Part shown: piece by piece, positions 44,140 to 53,134 of the stretch | Layout: each line of letters opens with the position of its first letter | How positions within the stretch are numbered: position 1 is the stretch's first letter | Assembly: GCF_001422545.1 (NCBI RefSeq) | Contig: NZ_LMLE01000007.1 | Span: 186,001 to 250,000 of the forward strand | Source: Pedobacter sp. Leaf41 | Lineage (GTDB): Bacteria; Bacteroidota; Bacteroidia; Sphingobacteriales; Sphingobacteriaceae | Length of the DNA: 64,000 nucleotides | Reading direction: 5' to 3' | The notes under the pieces: generated by a model | The model's database searches: none | Told to the model about the DNA's origin: nothing | The model's input: the letters and a program-made list of their open reading frames with translations, nothing else | Translations under genes and position numbers: made by a program

Positions 44140-45463
44140 ACCGTTCGATAAACAAAAATTTTGGAAAACTGCCATTTCCATAGCCCCACAAGATTTAAAA
44201 AACTATACCACTTGCCTGGTCATGGTTCCCCATCCCGATGATGAATCTTTAGCTTGCGCCGGACTCATTGCTACCTTGATTAACCTCAATGTTGAAGTTT
44301 TTGTTATACTCACCACAGATGGAAGCAAGTCGCATCCAAATTCACAAAAATATCCAGCAGAAAAACTGGCTGAACTTAGGCTATCAGAGCTTAAAAATGC
44401 CTTAAATTTATTAGGTACAAAAGAAGAAAACTGGCGGTTCTATGGTGCTGAAGATGCATCAATGCCCGGAAAAGGAATGCCCGGATTTGTAGACTTAGTT
44501 GATCGGTTAGGAGCAGATTTAATACAAATTAAACCCGACCTGATCCTGGTTCCTTATGAGTTGGATCCACACTGTGACCATAGAGCAACGCATCAACTGC
44601 TTATTTCTGCGCTTGAACAATCGAAAATCGGTCGCCCCAGAATTTGGGAATATCCCATTTGGCTTTATGAACATGCCATTGCGGAAGACATACCGAAGCT
44701 CGATAAAGGGGAATTATTAGCCCTTGAAGTGAGCAATTATTTACCGCTTAAAGTGAAATGTATCAATGCGCACCAATCGCAGGTAAGCCACTTAATCGAT
44801 GACGATCCAAATGGTTTTATCCTATTACCAGAAGTGATAGACAATTTTTTAACGGAGCGAGAGTATTTCATGGAGCGTAAAAAGATCAATCCGGAAGCCA
44901 CCTTATCCGAAAATTATTTTGAAGAGCTGTATTCGAAAAATCGGGATCCATGGAATTTTGAAACAAGTAAATATGAAGAATATAAATATAATGCTACCAT
45001 TGCAGCTATTCCAGTTGGCAATTATAATCAAGCATTAGAAATCGGCTGCTCTATTGGTGTTTTAACCGGAAAAATTGCAACATTCTGCAACCATCTTGTG
45101 GCAATTGATATCAGCAATACGGCTTTAACTCAAGCAAAAGAACGCCTTAAATCTGCTTCTAATGTCGAATTTCGATTGGGCGGCATCCCTACAGCTTTTC
45201 CACAAGGGAATTTCGATCTGATCTTAATGAGTGAGGTAGGTTATTATCTCTCTATGGAAGATCTTCTCCTTACCCGAGCAAAAATATCAAATGCCCTAAA
45301 TCAGAATGGCATCCTGGTTTTGGTCCACTGGACCCATTTTGTGGCCGATTATCCGTTAACTGGAGATGAAGTACACAATTGCTTTATAGACCAGGGATTT
45401 TCTCGCTTACACCACAGCGCCACAAAAGATTATCGATTAGACGTGTTAAAAAAATTAAACTAA
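44132..45463 (+). CDS. Fusion of PIG-L deacetylase and SAM methyltransferase
   Basis: A 443-residue bifunctional protein. The N-terminal half (about 1-240) is a PIG-L/LmbE domain with the zinc motif VPHPDDESLACAG and downstream ELDPHCDHRATHQLL; these enzymes remove N-acetyl groups from amino sugars. The C-terminal half (about 260-443) is a class I methyltransferase: GCSIGVLTGKIA is the SAM motif, followed by VAIDISNTALTQAKERL and DLILMSEVGYYLSMEDL, similar to NodS-type enzymes. The ATG at 44132 overlaps the previous stop by 8 bases; the next gene starts in its stop codon. This suggests deacetylation and then N-methylation of a sugar. Confidence 0.9.
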   Translation: MNKPFDKQKFWKTAISIAPQDLKNYTTCLVMVPHPDDESLACAGLIATLINLNVEVFVILTTDGSKSHPNSQKYPAEKLAELRLSELKNALNLLGTKEENWRFYGAEDASMPGKGMPGFVDLVDRLGADLIQIKPDLILVPYELDPHCDHRATHQLLISALEQSKIGRPRIWEYPIWLYEHAIAEDIPKLDKGELLALEVSNYLPLKVKCINAHQSQVSHLIDDDPNGFILLPEVIDNFLTEREYFMERKKINPEATLSENYFEELYSKNRDPWNFETSKYEEYKYNATIAAIPVGNYNQALEIGCSIGVLTGKIATFCNHLVAIDISNTALTQAKERLKSASNVEFRLGGIPTAFPQGNFDLILMSEVGYYLSMEDLLLTRAKISNALNQNGILVLVHWTHFVADYPLTGDEVHNCFIDQGFSRLHHSATKDYRLDVLKKLN

Positions 45464-46512
45464 TGCCTTTCACCATCGCATTTTATGTTCACCATCATGG
45501 CTCGGGCCACTTGATGCGGACCCTACAAATTGTAAAAGCACTTCCTAATTATAAAATCATTTTGTTTGGAAGCGCTCTACAAACGGTAGATCTTGCTAGT
45601 TTACCAAACGTAACGCTCATTCATTTACCGCTAGATTTTAATGATGTAAATATTGACGAAGGGCTTGAAGATACGATCCCCGACACCTTTCACTATGCGC
45701 CACTGAATGTACCAGGTATAAAAACTAGGATGGCCATAATGGCTAACATTTTTGAAAGAGAATCACCGATGCTACTCGTGGTGGATGTTTCCGTAGAAAT
45801 TACTTTATTGGCCCGTTTGTGCGGCATCCCTACTATCGTAATGGCGCAGCATGGAAACCGAAATGATTTGCCACACTTAATGGCATTTCAAAGTGCTGCG
45901 TTGATCCTCGCACCTTTTTCTGAATCACTTTATGTTGGTGAGCGGAATTGGGTATACGATAAAACATTTTTCACTGGTGGATTTTCCAGGTTTATTCCTG
46001 ATGGAAGACATGAATTGAAGGAAAATGAAATCGCCATTCTCATCGGGGCTGGCGGCACTTCTATAAATGCCAATTTCATTAAACACATTGCTCAACAATC
46101 TCCGACTCTTATTTTCCATGTTATTGGGGACGAGATACATAATGATGAAAACGCCAACATTTTCTGGCATGGCAGAGTTGATCATCCACAAACGTTATTG
46201 GAATCTGTCAGTATTATTATTGGCAATACCGGTCACAACACTGTGATGGAAGTGGCTACCTTAAATAAACGCTTTATCGGCATTCCTGAATCGAGGCCTT
46301 TTGCAGAACAAGAACGAAAAGCAGAAGCAGTAGCCGGGCGACGAGGAATTTATATTGTTTGTAGAGATGACTTGTGGCGCACAAAATGGCAGGATATTTT
46401 TGAACAAATTATTCGAGAGGAACCAGATTGGAGCGATCTAATTTTACCAAACGCCATCGATAATATGGCCAAAGCCATTGTGAACACCGGGAACAAATTC
46501 TTTAAATCTTAA
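45463..46512 (+). CDS. GT28-like glycosyltransferase
   Basis: A 349-residue GT-B protein resembling UDP-sugar transferases of the MurG/MGT branch. The N-terminus has YVHHHGSGHLMRTLQIVKAL; the donor-binding end has SVSIIIGNTGHNTVMEVATLNKRFIGIPESRPFAEQERKAEAV. It starts in the stop codon of the fusion gene (TAATG at 45463), so it is the last gene of the operon. Its end overlaps the convergent GT2 gene by 4 bases. Confidence 0.85.
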   Translation: MPFTIAFYVHHHGSGHLMRTLQIVKALPNYKIILFGSALQTVDLASLPNVTLIHLPLDFNDVNIDEGLEDTIPDTFHYAPLNVPGIKTRMAIMANIFERESPMLLVVDVSVEITLLARLCGIPTIVMAQHGNRNDLPHLMAFQSAALILAPFSESLYVGERNWVYDKTFFTGGFSRFIPDGRHELKENEIAILIGAGGTSINANFIKHIAQQSPTLIFHVIGDEIHNDENANIFWHGRVDHPQTLLESVSIIIGNTGHNTVMEVATLNKRFIGIPESRPFAEQERKAEAVAGRRGIYIVCRDDLWRTKWQDIFEQIIREEPDWSDLILPNAIDNMAKAIVNTGNKFFKS

Positions 46513-47324
46513 ACTTTTCTAGCGTTTAATATTTCTTTTTGATTAGGCTTTCTGAGGATGTGAAGTTCATCGTTATCCCAAGTGATGAGTCCCAAATCAA
46601 CAAAGCTTCGCAGCCACCCTTCCATGGGCCATTTTTTCCATTTTTCGAAAAATACTTTTGCGTTGCGAGCGATATCATCAAAATGATTAAGCGGTGGTTT
46701 GTACTGCTCATGATATTGGTGATACGCTACTGCAGCTATTAATTTCATACCAATTGTCTGTTCCCGGGCGGTAAAGGCGAAGTCAGTATCTTCTGCTCCA
46801 TAACCTGCAAACCTTTCATCAAAACCCCCAATTTTCCAGTAATCTGCTGCAAAACATCCAAAATTAAGCGACCAAAATAGTTCGTGTGGTAGTATTGCCA
46901 TTTCAAACCTTATGGGGTCTGGTTCACTGCTTGCCTCAAGCTCCGAAAACCAATCTGTATGCTTATCAAAGCCATTTTGTAAATAACGAACTTCACCATT
47001 TACTAAAAATTCCGATTCAAAGTTTTTGAGATACGTTTCTACGAGGAACGATGAAGGAATACAATCCACATCCAAAAAAATCAACCTATCTCCTACTGCA
47101 TTTTTAGCCGCAAAATTTCTGGCCGCGGCCAAAGGCAAATCCTCACAATGTGAAAAAGAAAACTGCTTAATAATAAACGGCGCATCTGGAAGGTTACGCT
47201 CAGGCTCATTCATAAATACAACAACAAGCTCGTCAGGAAAAATGGTATTCGCAGCCAATCCTTTAATCAAATTGTTCAACGCACCGGCTCGGCCCTTTAC
47301 TATGGTTAAAACAGATATACTCAT
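46509..47324 (-). CDS. Glycosyltransferase family 2 protein
   Basis: A 271-residue GT-A glycosyltransferase. The nucleotide-binding core includes LAAARNFAAKNAVGDRLIFLDVDCIP with the DxD motif in DVD, and the C-terminal galactosyltransferase-type motif FDERFAGYGAEDTDFAF. It has no membrane segments. It is 1 base before the neighbouring GT2 gene in the same transcript and faces the plus-strand operon, with 3' ends overlapping at 46509-46512. Confidence 0.88.
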   Translation of the reverse strand: MSISVLTIVKGRAGALNNLIKGLAANTIFPDELVVVFMNEPERNLPDAPFIIKQFSFSHCEDLPLAAARNFAAKNAVGDRLIFLDVDCIPSSFLVETYLKNFESEFLVNGEVRYLQNGFDKHTDWFSELEASSEPDPIRFEMAILPHELFWSLNFGCFAADYWKIGGFDERFAGYGAEDTDFAFTAREQTIGMKLIAAVAYHQYHEQYKPPLNHFDDIARNAKVFFEKWKKWPMEGWLRSFVDLGLITWDNDELHILRKPNQKEILNARKV

Positions 47325-47325
47325 T

Positions 47326-48516
47326 TTAAACTGCCATGGCTATATCATTCAGTTCAGTTTCCTCACCATCAACAGTGCTTTGTGCTGCAAAATAATTTCT
47401 GCAATCTGCTATTGCTTCTGATACCGGGATCAACACTAATAAATCGGGAAAATTTTCGGTTAAATGCTGTTCCATTAGCTCCCAGAGTGATTCGAAGTAT
47501 TGATGTTCATTAATCAATGCCAGTAATGCGTCGCTATCGAAATGAAGTTTAAAAGCGATTAAATTAATATCACGGATAACCTGCCTATCCGCTTTGGCAC
47601 TTTCCCACAATTGCCTTAATTCCTTTTTGAAGGAGAACTTAGTCATAACCGTTTCCAACGATTCTACCATTTGTTCTTCTCTCTTTAAACTCATATTTTC
47701 CCATTGCTGAAGCTGAACGGAAAACCCAAAATCTACTCTGCCCTGCAAGCGTGAAGAAGTATAAACGCGAACTTTTGGCGAATGGCGCATAATGGCATCT
47801 ACATTTTTAAGTGCCTTTCTAAACTCTTCATCTTCCAAAAAGGGAATAGCCGGAATTCTGCCAGCCCTTTCATAAATATCGCAAGTAACGGCAAGGCTCG
47901 GACCATAACATTGGAAGTGCCTTGGCCAGGGATTTTTAACACAAGGATCAATTTCTGCCTCCAGCCTCGTTTTCAAAAACCGATAGGTTACATCTCTCAA
48001 GTGATGAATTTTTGATAAGCTGGGTGTATCGCTTGGAATAATTCGTCCTCCTACAACATCTACTCCTTGCTCCATTTCAGTCAGGATATGATGTATCCAA
48101 CAGCCGTCAACTTCACTATCGGCATCAGTTGACACGATGATGCCTTTTTTTCCGACAACCTGATTCAAACGAGAAAATGCAGCATCCATCAGAAGCCGCC
48201 TTGCCGTACCAATATGAGCAATATCCTTATCCAAATTTAAGCATTGAACATATAAATTAAACCCTGGAAAATCCTGCTGATACCTTTTGCAAATCTCGAA
48301 TGTTTCGTCACTGCAGTTGTTAGCCAACACCAAAACTTCATAAAGCTGATGCGAAACAGGATTTCCAAAATCGTCGAATTGTTTTCGAAGCGCATGAAGC
48401 GTAGAAGTAATGAATTGTGCTTCGTTTTTTGCCGGAACGATTACAGATAATCGCAAGGACGGGTTTGGAGATTCGGGAAAGCAGAGTTCGGACTTTAGAT
48501 GAAGTATGGAATCCAT
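47326..48516 (-). CDS. Glycosyltransferase family 2 protein
   Basis: A 396-residue GT2 enzyme. The N-terminal catalytic domain starts with RLSVIVPAKNEAQFITSTLHAL and carries STDADSEVD as the DxD-type metal site, then VVGGRIIP. A long C-terminal region of about 170 residues, helical and of unknown role, follows. It leads a two-gene minus-strand unit with the gene at 46509-47324. Length is longer than a minimal GT2 because of this extension. Confidence 0.88.
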   Translation of the reverse strand: MDSILHLKSELCFPESPNPSLRLSVIVPAKNEAQFITSTLHALRKQFDDFGNPVSHQLYEVLVLANNCSDETFEICKRYQQDFPGFNLYVQCLNLDKDIAHIGTARRLLMDAAFSRLNQVVGKKGIIVSTDADSEVDGCWIHHILTEMEQGVDVVGGRIIPSDTPSLSKIHHLRDVTYRFLKTRLEAEIDPCVKNPWPRHFQCYGPSLAVTCDIYERAGRIPAIPFLEDEEFRKALKNVDAIMRHSPKVRVYTSSRLQGRVDFGFSVQLQQWENMSLKREEQMVESLETVMTKFSFKKELRQLWESAKADRQVIRDINLIAFKLHFDSDALLALINEHQYFESLWELMEQHLTENFPDLLVLIPVSEAIADCRNYFAAQSTVDGEETELNDIAMAV

Positions 48517-48638
48517 AAAGGGTGTAAATTCTTAGTGTCAGATTTACAACATGATGGAAACGATAAAGTTCTGCGTATTTCTATCCTGATTAATACGGAT
48601 CCCTACTCTAAATGAATATAATGCATTTACAGCAACAA

Positions 48639-49715
48639 CTAAGGAACAATGGTATAAAATAAATAGGAAGCAAAGATCACCAAAAGCACTACACCCTGCT
48701 GGGCATTGGTTTTGCCGGTAGCCAACGAAAACATAATGGTAATCATGGCCAGTAAAAGTAAAACCGTCGAACTCATGTCGATACCGAGGGTAATGGGCAT
48801 TCCGAATACAATAGAAACGGTAGCTACTGCAGGGATGGTCAAGCCAATACTCGCCAAGGCAGATCCCAAAGCCAGGTTTAAACTGGTTTGCAAACGATCA
48901 GATTTTACTGCCCGATAAGCAGCCATTCCTTCTGGCAAAAGCACAATTGCCGCAATAATTACGCCGACAACAGATTGAGGAGCGCCTAAACTAATGACCA
49001 TCACTTCTATATCTTTCGATAAATATTTAGCCAGCAAAACCACGGCGACCAGACTTATCACCAGTAAAACCATACTGCTACCTGCGGTGATCCCATTTGG
49101 CGCTTCCACATGCTCATCTTCCGAGCTGGTATTTTTGGGTAAAAAATAATCCCGATGTCTCACGGTTTGCATAAAAATAAAACCACCGTATAAAACGAGC
49201 GAAACAATGGAAACAAACACCAGCTGACTTACCGTATACTCTCCTACTGCACCACTAATGGTATAATTTGGAAGAATTAAGGTGAGCACTAAAATAGCCG
49301 CCAGCGTAATTAAAGCGGCATTTACACCCTGTAATTTGTAAAGTTGCTCTTTGAATTTGATTCCTCCTCGCAGTAAGCAAATGCCCACGATAGCGGTAAG
49401 GATAATCATTACGGCGGCAAAAACGGTATCTCTCGCTAAAGAGCGGGTTTGTTCGCCACCGGCAAGCATTAAAGAAACAATTAAGCCAACCTCAATGGTA
49501 GTAATGGCCAGGGCAAGTATGATGGTACCAAAGGGCTCGCCAACTTTATGAGCGATTACTTCTGCATGATGAACTGATGCTAGAACACTACCTATTAACA
49601 ATGCGGCCAAAGCGACTTTTAGATAGACACTTGAATCGTTACCGCTAAATAAATATACGATGACACTAATTATTGGGAGCGCAATTGTCCATTTGGGTAG
49701 GTCGATTTTCTTCAT
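48639..49715 (-). CDS. chaA: Calcium/proton antiporter, ChaA-like (CaCA family)
   Basis: A 358-residue membrane protein with about 11 helices and two inverted alpha-repeats: VHHAEVIAHKVGEPFGTIILALAITTIEVGLI and, in the second half, VLLPEGMAAYRAVKSDRLQTSLNLALGSALASIGLTIP. These are the ion-binding motifs, with conserved glutamates, of CaCA-family antiporters of the ChaA type, which exchange Ca2+, Na+ or K+ for protons. The ATG at 49715 is chosen over a TTG at 49733. It is a single gene between the glycosylation cluster and the Mo region. Confidence 0.88.
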   Translation of the reverse strand: MKKIDLPKWTIALPIISVIVYLFSGNDSSVYLKVALAALLIGSVLASVHHAEVIAHKVGEPFGTIILALAITTIEVGLIVSLMLAGGEQTRSLARDTVFAAVMIILTAIVGICLLRGGIKFKEQLYKLQGVNAALITLAAILVLTLILPNYTISGAVGEYTVSQLVFVSIVSLVLYGGFIFMQTVRHRDYFLPKNTSSEDEHVEAPNGITAGSSMVLLVISLVAVVLLAKYLSKDIEVMVISLGAPQSVVGVIIAAIVLLPEGMAAYRAVKSDRLQTSLNLALGSALASIGLTIPAVATVSIVFGMPITLGIDMSSTVLLLLAMITIMFSLATGKTNAQQGVVLLVIFASYLFYTIVP

Positions 49716-49999
49716 AGGTAATTTTGGTAACAAACAAATAAAGCCTCCTATGGTTTGCGTAAAAATTACCTTTACCTTTTAATTAGGCTTTCCCAACACT
49801 GCAATAATCAACGCTAATCTGAATCTGCAAATAGCTAAAAGCTCCTTACACTCCAACCAGGAATGAATTACAGCTTCATTTATAAAACCTTTTTCAATTA
49901 GTCGGTGTCATTAATATAAAATCCAATGCAATGAAATTTTAGAAATTAAGTGTACAGAAATCTATTTGAAAACATAAACATCTACCTAAAACATATCAC

Positions 50000-51001
50000 A
50001 TGAAAAACGAATTAATAACAAGGCGCCAGGCGGTAACCGGTCTTGGCGTTGGCTTAGCCGGACTGGCCGTTTCGCCAGTCTTTGGTGCCGACGGAGTTCC
50101 TTTAACTGGCGCTGCAGCAGCTGCACTTCAAGATCCGACGACAAAGTATCCACGTCCGCCTTTTAAACCACAACAGCAACCTTTTCCAGGTTTAGCCAGC
50201 AAAATGGATCCAAGGCCAGATCATGGCGAGGAATCATACAAAGGTTCAGGACGTTTAGCAGGAAGAAAAGCACTCATTACCGGTGGCGATTCGGGGATGG
50301 GTAGAGCCGCAGCCATTGCTTTTGCCCGCGAAGGTGCAGATGTAGTGATTAATTATTTGCCCGCAGAGGAAGAAGATGCCAAAGAAGTAATCGATCTAAT
50401 TACTAAAGCTGGCAGGAAAGGATTTGCCATTCCTGGCGATTTAAGAGAAGAATCTTTCTGTAAAAAGTTAGTGGATGACAGTGTAAAACGCTTAGGCGGA
50501 TTAGACATTGTAGTGAGCAATGCCGCCCGCCAACAAACAAAACCATCGATCCTGGATATTAGTACCGAAGATTTTGATGCTACAATGAAGACAAATATCT
50601 ATGGTCCTTTCTGGCTGCTTAAAGCTTCAATTCCACATCTTAAACCCGGATCAAGTATCATCGTAACTACCTCCGAACAGGCAAATGATCCATCACCAGA
50701 ATTATTTGACTATGCTCAAACCAAAGCAGCCAACACCAGTACGGTACGTTCATTAGCAAAATTTTTAACTCCAAAAGGCGTGCGGGTAAATGGTGTAGCA
50801 CCCGGACCAATATGGACACCATTACAGGTTGGAGGCGGCGCCACCAACGAAAAATTAAAGGAATTTGGAAAAGCAACCCCAATGGGCAGACCTGGGCAAC
50901 CAGCGGAGCTTGCTTCAATTTATGTTCAGCTGGCTGATAATAGCGCAAGTTACTCGACTGGCCAAATTTACGGCGCTATGGGCGGCGGAGGGCAACCTTA
51001 A
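50000..51001 (+). CDS. SDR oxidoreductase with a twin-arginine-like signal
   Basis: A 333-residue short-chain dehydrogenase of the general-stress-protein (YhdF/YdaD-like) type. Residues 8-33 form a Tat-like leader: TRRQAVTGLGVGLAGLAVSPVFGA. After a Pro-rich linker come the glycine motif TGGDSGMGRA, NYLPAEEEDA, SNAARQQ, catalytic Ser in TTSEQANDP and Tyr/Lys in YAQTK. The C-terminus has GQIYGAMGGGGQP. An exported NAD(P)-dependent enzyme is unusual because these cofactors are not expected in the periplasm, so it could be a folded export or a leader that is not used. It is single and ends at a good terminator. Confidence 0.9.
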   Translation: MKNELITRRQAVTGLGVGLAGLAVSPVFGADGVPLTGAAAAALQDPTTKYPRPPFKPQQQPFPGLASKMDPRPDHGEESYKGSGRLAGRKALITGGDSGMGRAAAIAFAREGADVVINYLPAEEEDAKEVIDLITKAGRKGFAIPGDLREESFCKKLVDDSVKRLGGLDIVVSNAARQQTKPSILDISTEDFDATMKTNIYGPFWLLKASIPHLKPGSSIIVTTSEQANDPSPELFDYAQTKAANTSTVRSLAKFLTPKGVRVNGVAPGPIWTPLQVGGGATNEKLKEFGKATPMGRPGQPAELASIYVQLADNSASYSTGQIYGAMGGGGQP

Positions 51002-51027
51002 AGCCAGTTAAACTTTTCAAGTTTCGA

Positions 51028-51077
51028 ACCTCTTCTTGCAACCGTTAAATTCCAGGTTGTGAGAAGAGTTTTTTTTT
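51028..51077 (+). terminator. Intrinsic terminator after the Tat SDR
   Basis: A 14-bp imperfect stem (CTCTTCTTGCAACC at 51030-51043 with GGTTGTGAGAAGAG at 51055-51068, 12 of 14 paired), 11-base loop and nine T to 51077. The remaining sequence to 51343 (about 265 bases) shows no gene; it should contain the promoter of the first Mo operon, but no clear box was found. Confidence 0.85.
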
Positions 51078-51343
51078 GAACTGTTATAACATAATCCAAA
51101 AAGAATAAAACCTAACTTCATTCCGTTATGGCATGATATTATTCCATTACATTGCTTGCTTATTATCAGCATTTTGCACCACAGCTAATTTCTTCACAGA
51201 GTTAGGCATCAACATTACTTCAGCCTTAAGAGTACTGAACATTTTTTATCGGAAGTAAAACCATAATCCAACACTGCTGTTTAAACTTCAATGGGGTTGT
51301 CTTATCAACGCTATATCAACTGTTTTAACCTGAAAACAGCAAC

Positions 51344-52126
51344 ATGAAAAACAACAAAACAAAGCTAACCCCCGAAGAGCACCGACTTTTTGGCGACCTT
51401 ATGCCCGAAGAGTTAGAAGATGTACTTCACTCCGGATTTAACCGCCGTCATTTTGTAAAACTAATGGGCATGGCCACAGCTGGTTTATTGGCAAGTTATG
51501 CCCTTGGAGCCGAACAACTTTTTGCCAGGGCTGTAGAAATGGAAGATATTCCTGACTTGATACCCGAAGCAATTGAAAATGGCGTTACGGTAAACTTCAA
51601 AGTTAATTCAACTGCCCGCAATGTGCTTGTCGATTCGCGAATGACCTTGCTGGATACACTTCGGGAACGAATAGGTTTAACCGGCTCAAAAAAAGGCTGC
51701 GATCATGGCCAGTGTGGTGCATGTACGGTAATTGTAGATGGCCAACGCGTTCTGTCATGCCTCACTTTAGCTGCAACCTGCCAGGGAAAATCCGTAATTA
51801 CCATTGAAGGCCTTGCAAAAGATAACGAACTCAACCCCATGCAAGCTGCCTTTCTTAAACACGATGGTTTTCAATGTGGCTTTTGTACACCGGGACAAAT
51901 TTGCTCTGCCGTAGCATTGATGAAAGAAGCTAAAGAAGGACAGGCAAGCTTTGCAACAAAAAATATAAGTACCGATCCAAAATCAATTATACTCTCCGAC
52001 GAGGAAATTGCAGAGCGTATGTCGGGGAATATTTGCCGATGTGGTGCGTATCCAAACATTGTTGCCGCAATAAAGGAAGCACAAACTGGCGAAAATGTTC
52101 CGCAAAACTGGCTATTTACCGATTAA
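51344..52126 (+). CDS. [2Fe-2S] subunit of molybdenum hydroxylase, set 1 (PaoA-like, Tat-exported)
   Basis: A 260-residue iron-sulfur subunit. An N-terminal Tat-type leader (NRRHFVKLMGMATAGLLASYALGA, about residues 28-52) precedes the ferredoxin domain with GCDHGQCGACTV and SCLTLA, and the C-terminal domain with FQCGFCTPGQI and GNICRCGAYPNI. These eight cysteines bind two [2Fe-2S] clusters. It carries electrons from the Mo centre to FAD. In the PaoABC family the leader on this subunit exports the whole complex, so set 1 is probably periplasmic (inference). A 25-residue insertion lies between the two C-terminal cysteine motifs. Confidence 0.92.
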   Translation: MKNNKTKLTPEEHRLFGDLMPEELEDVLHSGFNRRHFVKLMGMATAGLLASYALGAEQLFARAVEMEDIPDLIPEAIENGVTVNFKVNSTARNVLVDSRMTLLDTLRERIGLTGSKKGCDHGQCGACTVIVDGQRVLSCLTLAATCQGKSVITIEGLAKDNELNPMQAAFLKHDGFQCGFCTPGQICSAVALMKEAKEGQASFATKNISTDPKSIILSDEEIAERMSGNICRCGAYPNIVAAIKEAQTGENVPQNWLFTD

Positions 52127-52138
52127 TCCGACGCAGTT

Positions 52139-53125
52139 ATGAAATCATTTAAATTTAGTGCAGTTAATAATCCCGCTGAGGCAATTACCTTAATCAACAA
52201 AAATACCGATGCTGCTTTTTTGGGCGGAGGAACCAATCTGCTCGATTTAATGAAAGAGCATGTTGCCCTCCCAAATGAAATTATTGATATTGGAAACCTC
52301 TCGCTAAAAGAAATTAAAGCAACCGCTTCAGGGATTTCTTTGGGTGCTTTAGCCAAAAATACCGCGACGGCAAACCATCCGCTTATCCGTAAAAACTTTC
52401 CCATGCTCAGCAAGGCGATACTCGCTGGTGCTTCTGCGCAAATTAGAAATATGGCTACGAATGGCGGGAATCTATTACAAAGAACCCGCTGCAGCTATTT
52501 TTATGATATCGCTACGCCGTGTAACAAAAGGAATCCAGGAAGCGGCTGTGCTGCGCTTGAAGGATTTAACAGGATGCATGCCATTTTTGGTTGGACACGA
52601 GAATGTGTAGCAGTCTATCCCTCAGATATGTCCATTGCCCTTTCTGCTTTAAACGCCAATGTTAAAGTGCTAAGCAGTGAAAGGGAACGCATTATTCCTT
52701 TTCAAGATTTTCATATCCTTCCAGGGGCCCACCCCGAAAAAGACAATAGCCTCCAACATGGTGAACTTATTACAGCTATTGAATTACCGAAAAATGATTT
52801 CGCAGAACACTCAGCCTACATTAAAATACGCGATCGAAATTCATATGCTTTTGCTTTGGTTTCCGTTGCTGCAGGTTTAACATTAAATGGGAATACGATC
52901 CAGGCCGCCAGTATTGCAATGGGTGGCGTAGCACATAAACCCTGGAGAGCACTAAATGCGGAAGCCTATTTAAAAGACAAAGCAGCAACTGCTGCCAACT
53001 TTGCCAAAGCTGCCGAAGCCGAAATGGCATTGGCACAGCCTTTAGCACACAACAAGTTTAAAATAGAAATGGGTAAAAAAGCTTTAATCAATGCGCTGGA
53101 AACAGCTTTCAAAGGAAATATTTAA
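52139..53125 (+). CDS. FAD-binding subunit of molybdenum hydroxylase, set 1 (PaoB-like)
   Basis: A 328-residue subunit M of the xanthine dehydrogenase family. The FAD-binding start FLGGGTNLLDLMKEHVALP is followed by the segment RNMATNGGNLLQRTRC, then PCNKRNPGSGCAA; these cysteines match the extra [4Fe-4S] site of PaoB. The C-terminal domain has KIRDRNSYAFALVSVAAGL and MGGVAHKPWRA. It starts 12 bases after the small subunit and ends 9 bases before the Mo subunit, so the three are one operon. Confidence 0.92.
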   Translation: MKSFKFSAVNNPAEAITLINKNTDAAFLGGGTNLLDLMKEHVALPNEIIDIGNLSLKEIKATASGISLGALAKNTATANHPLIRKNFPMLSKAILAGASAQIRNMATNGGNLLQRTRCSYFYDIATPCNKRNPGSGCAALEGFNRMHAIFGWTRECVAVYPSDMSIALSALNANVKVLSSERERIIPFQDFHILPGAHPEKDNSLQHGELITAIELPKNDFAEHSAYIKIRDRNSYAFALVSVAAGLTLNGNTIQAASIAMGGVAHKPWRALNAEAYLKDKAATAANFAKAAEAEMALAQPLAHNKFKIEMGKKALINALETAFKGNI

Positions 53126-53134
53126 TTGTAAAAT

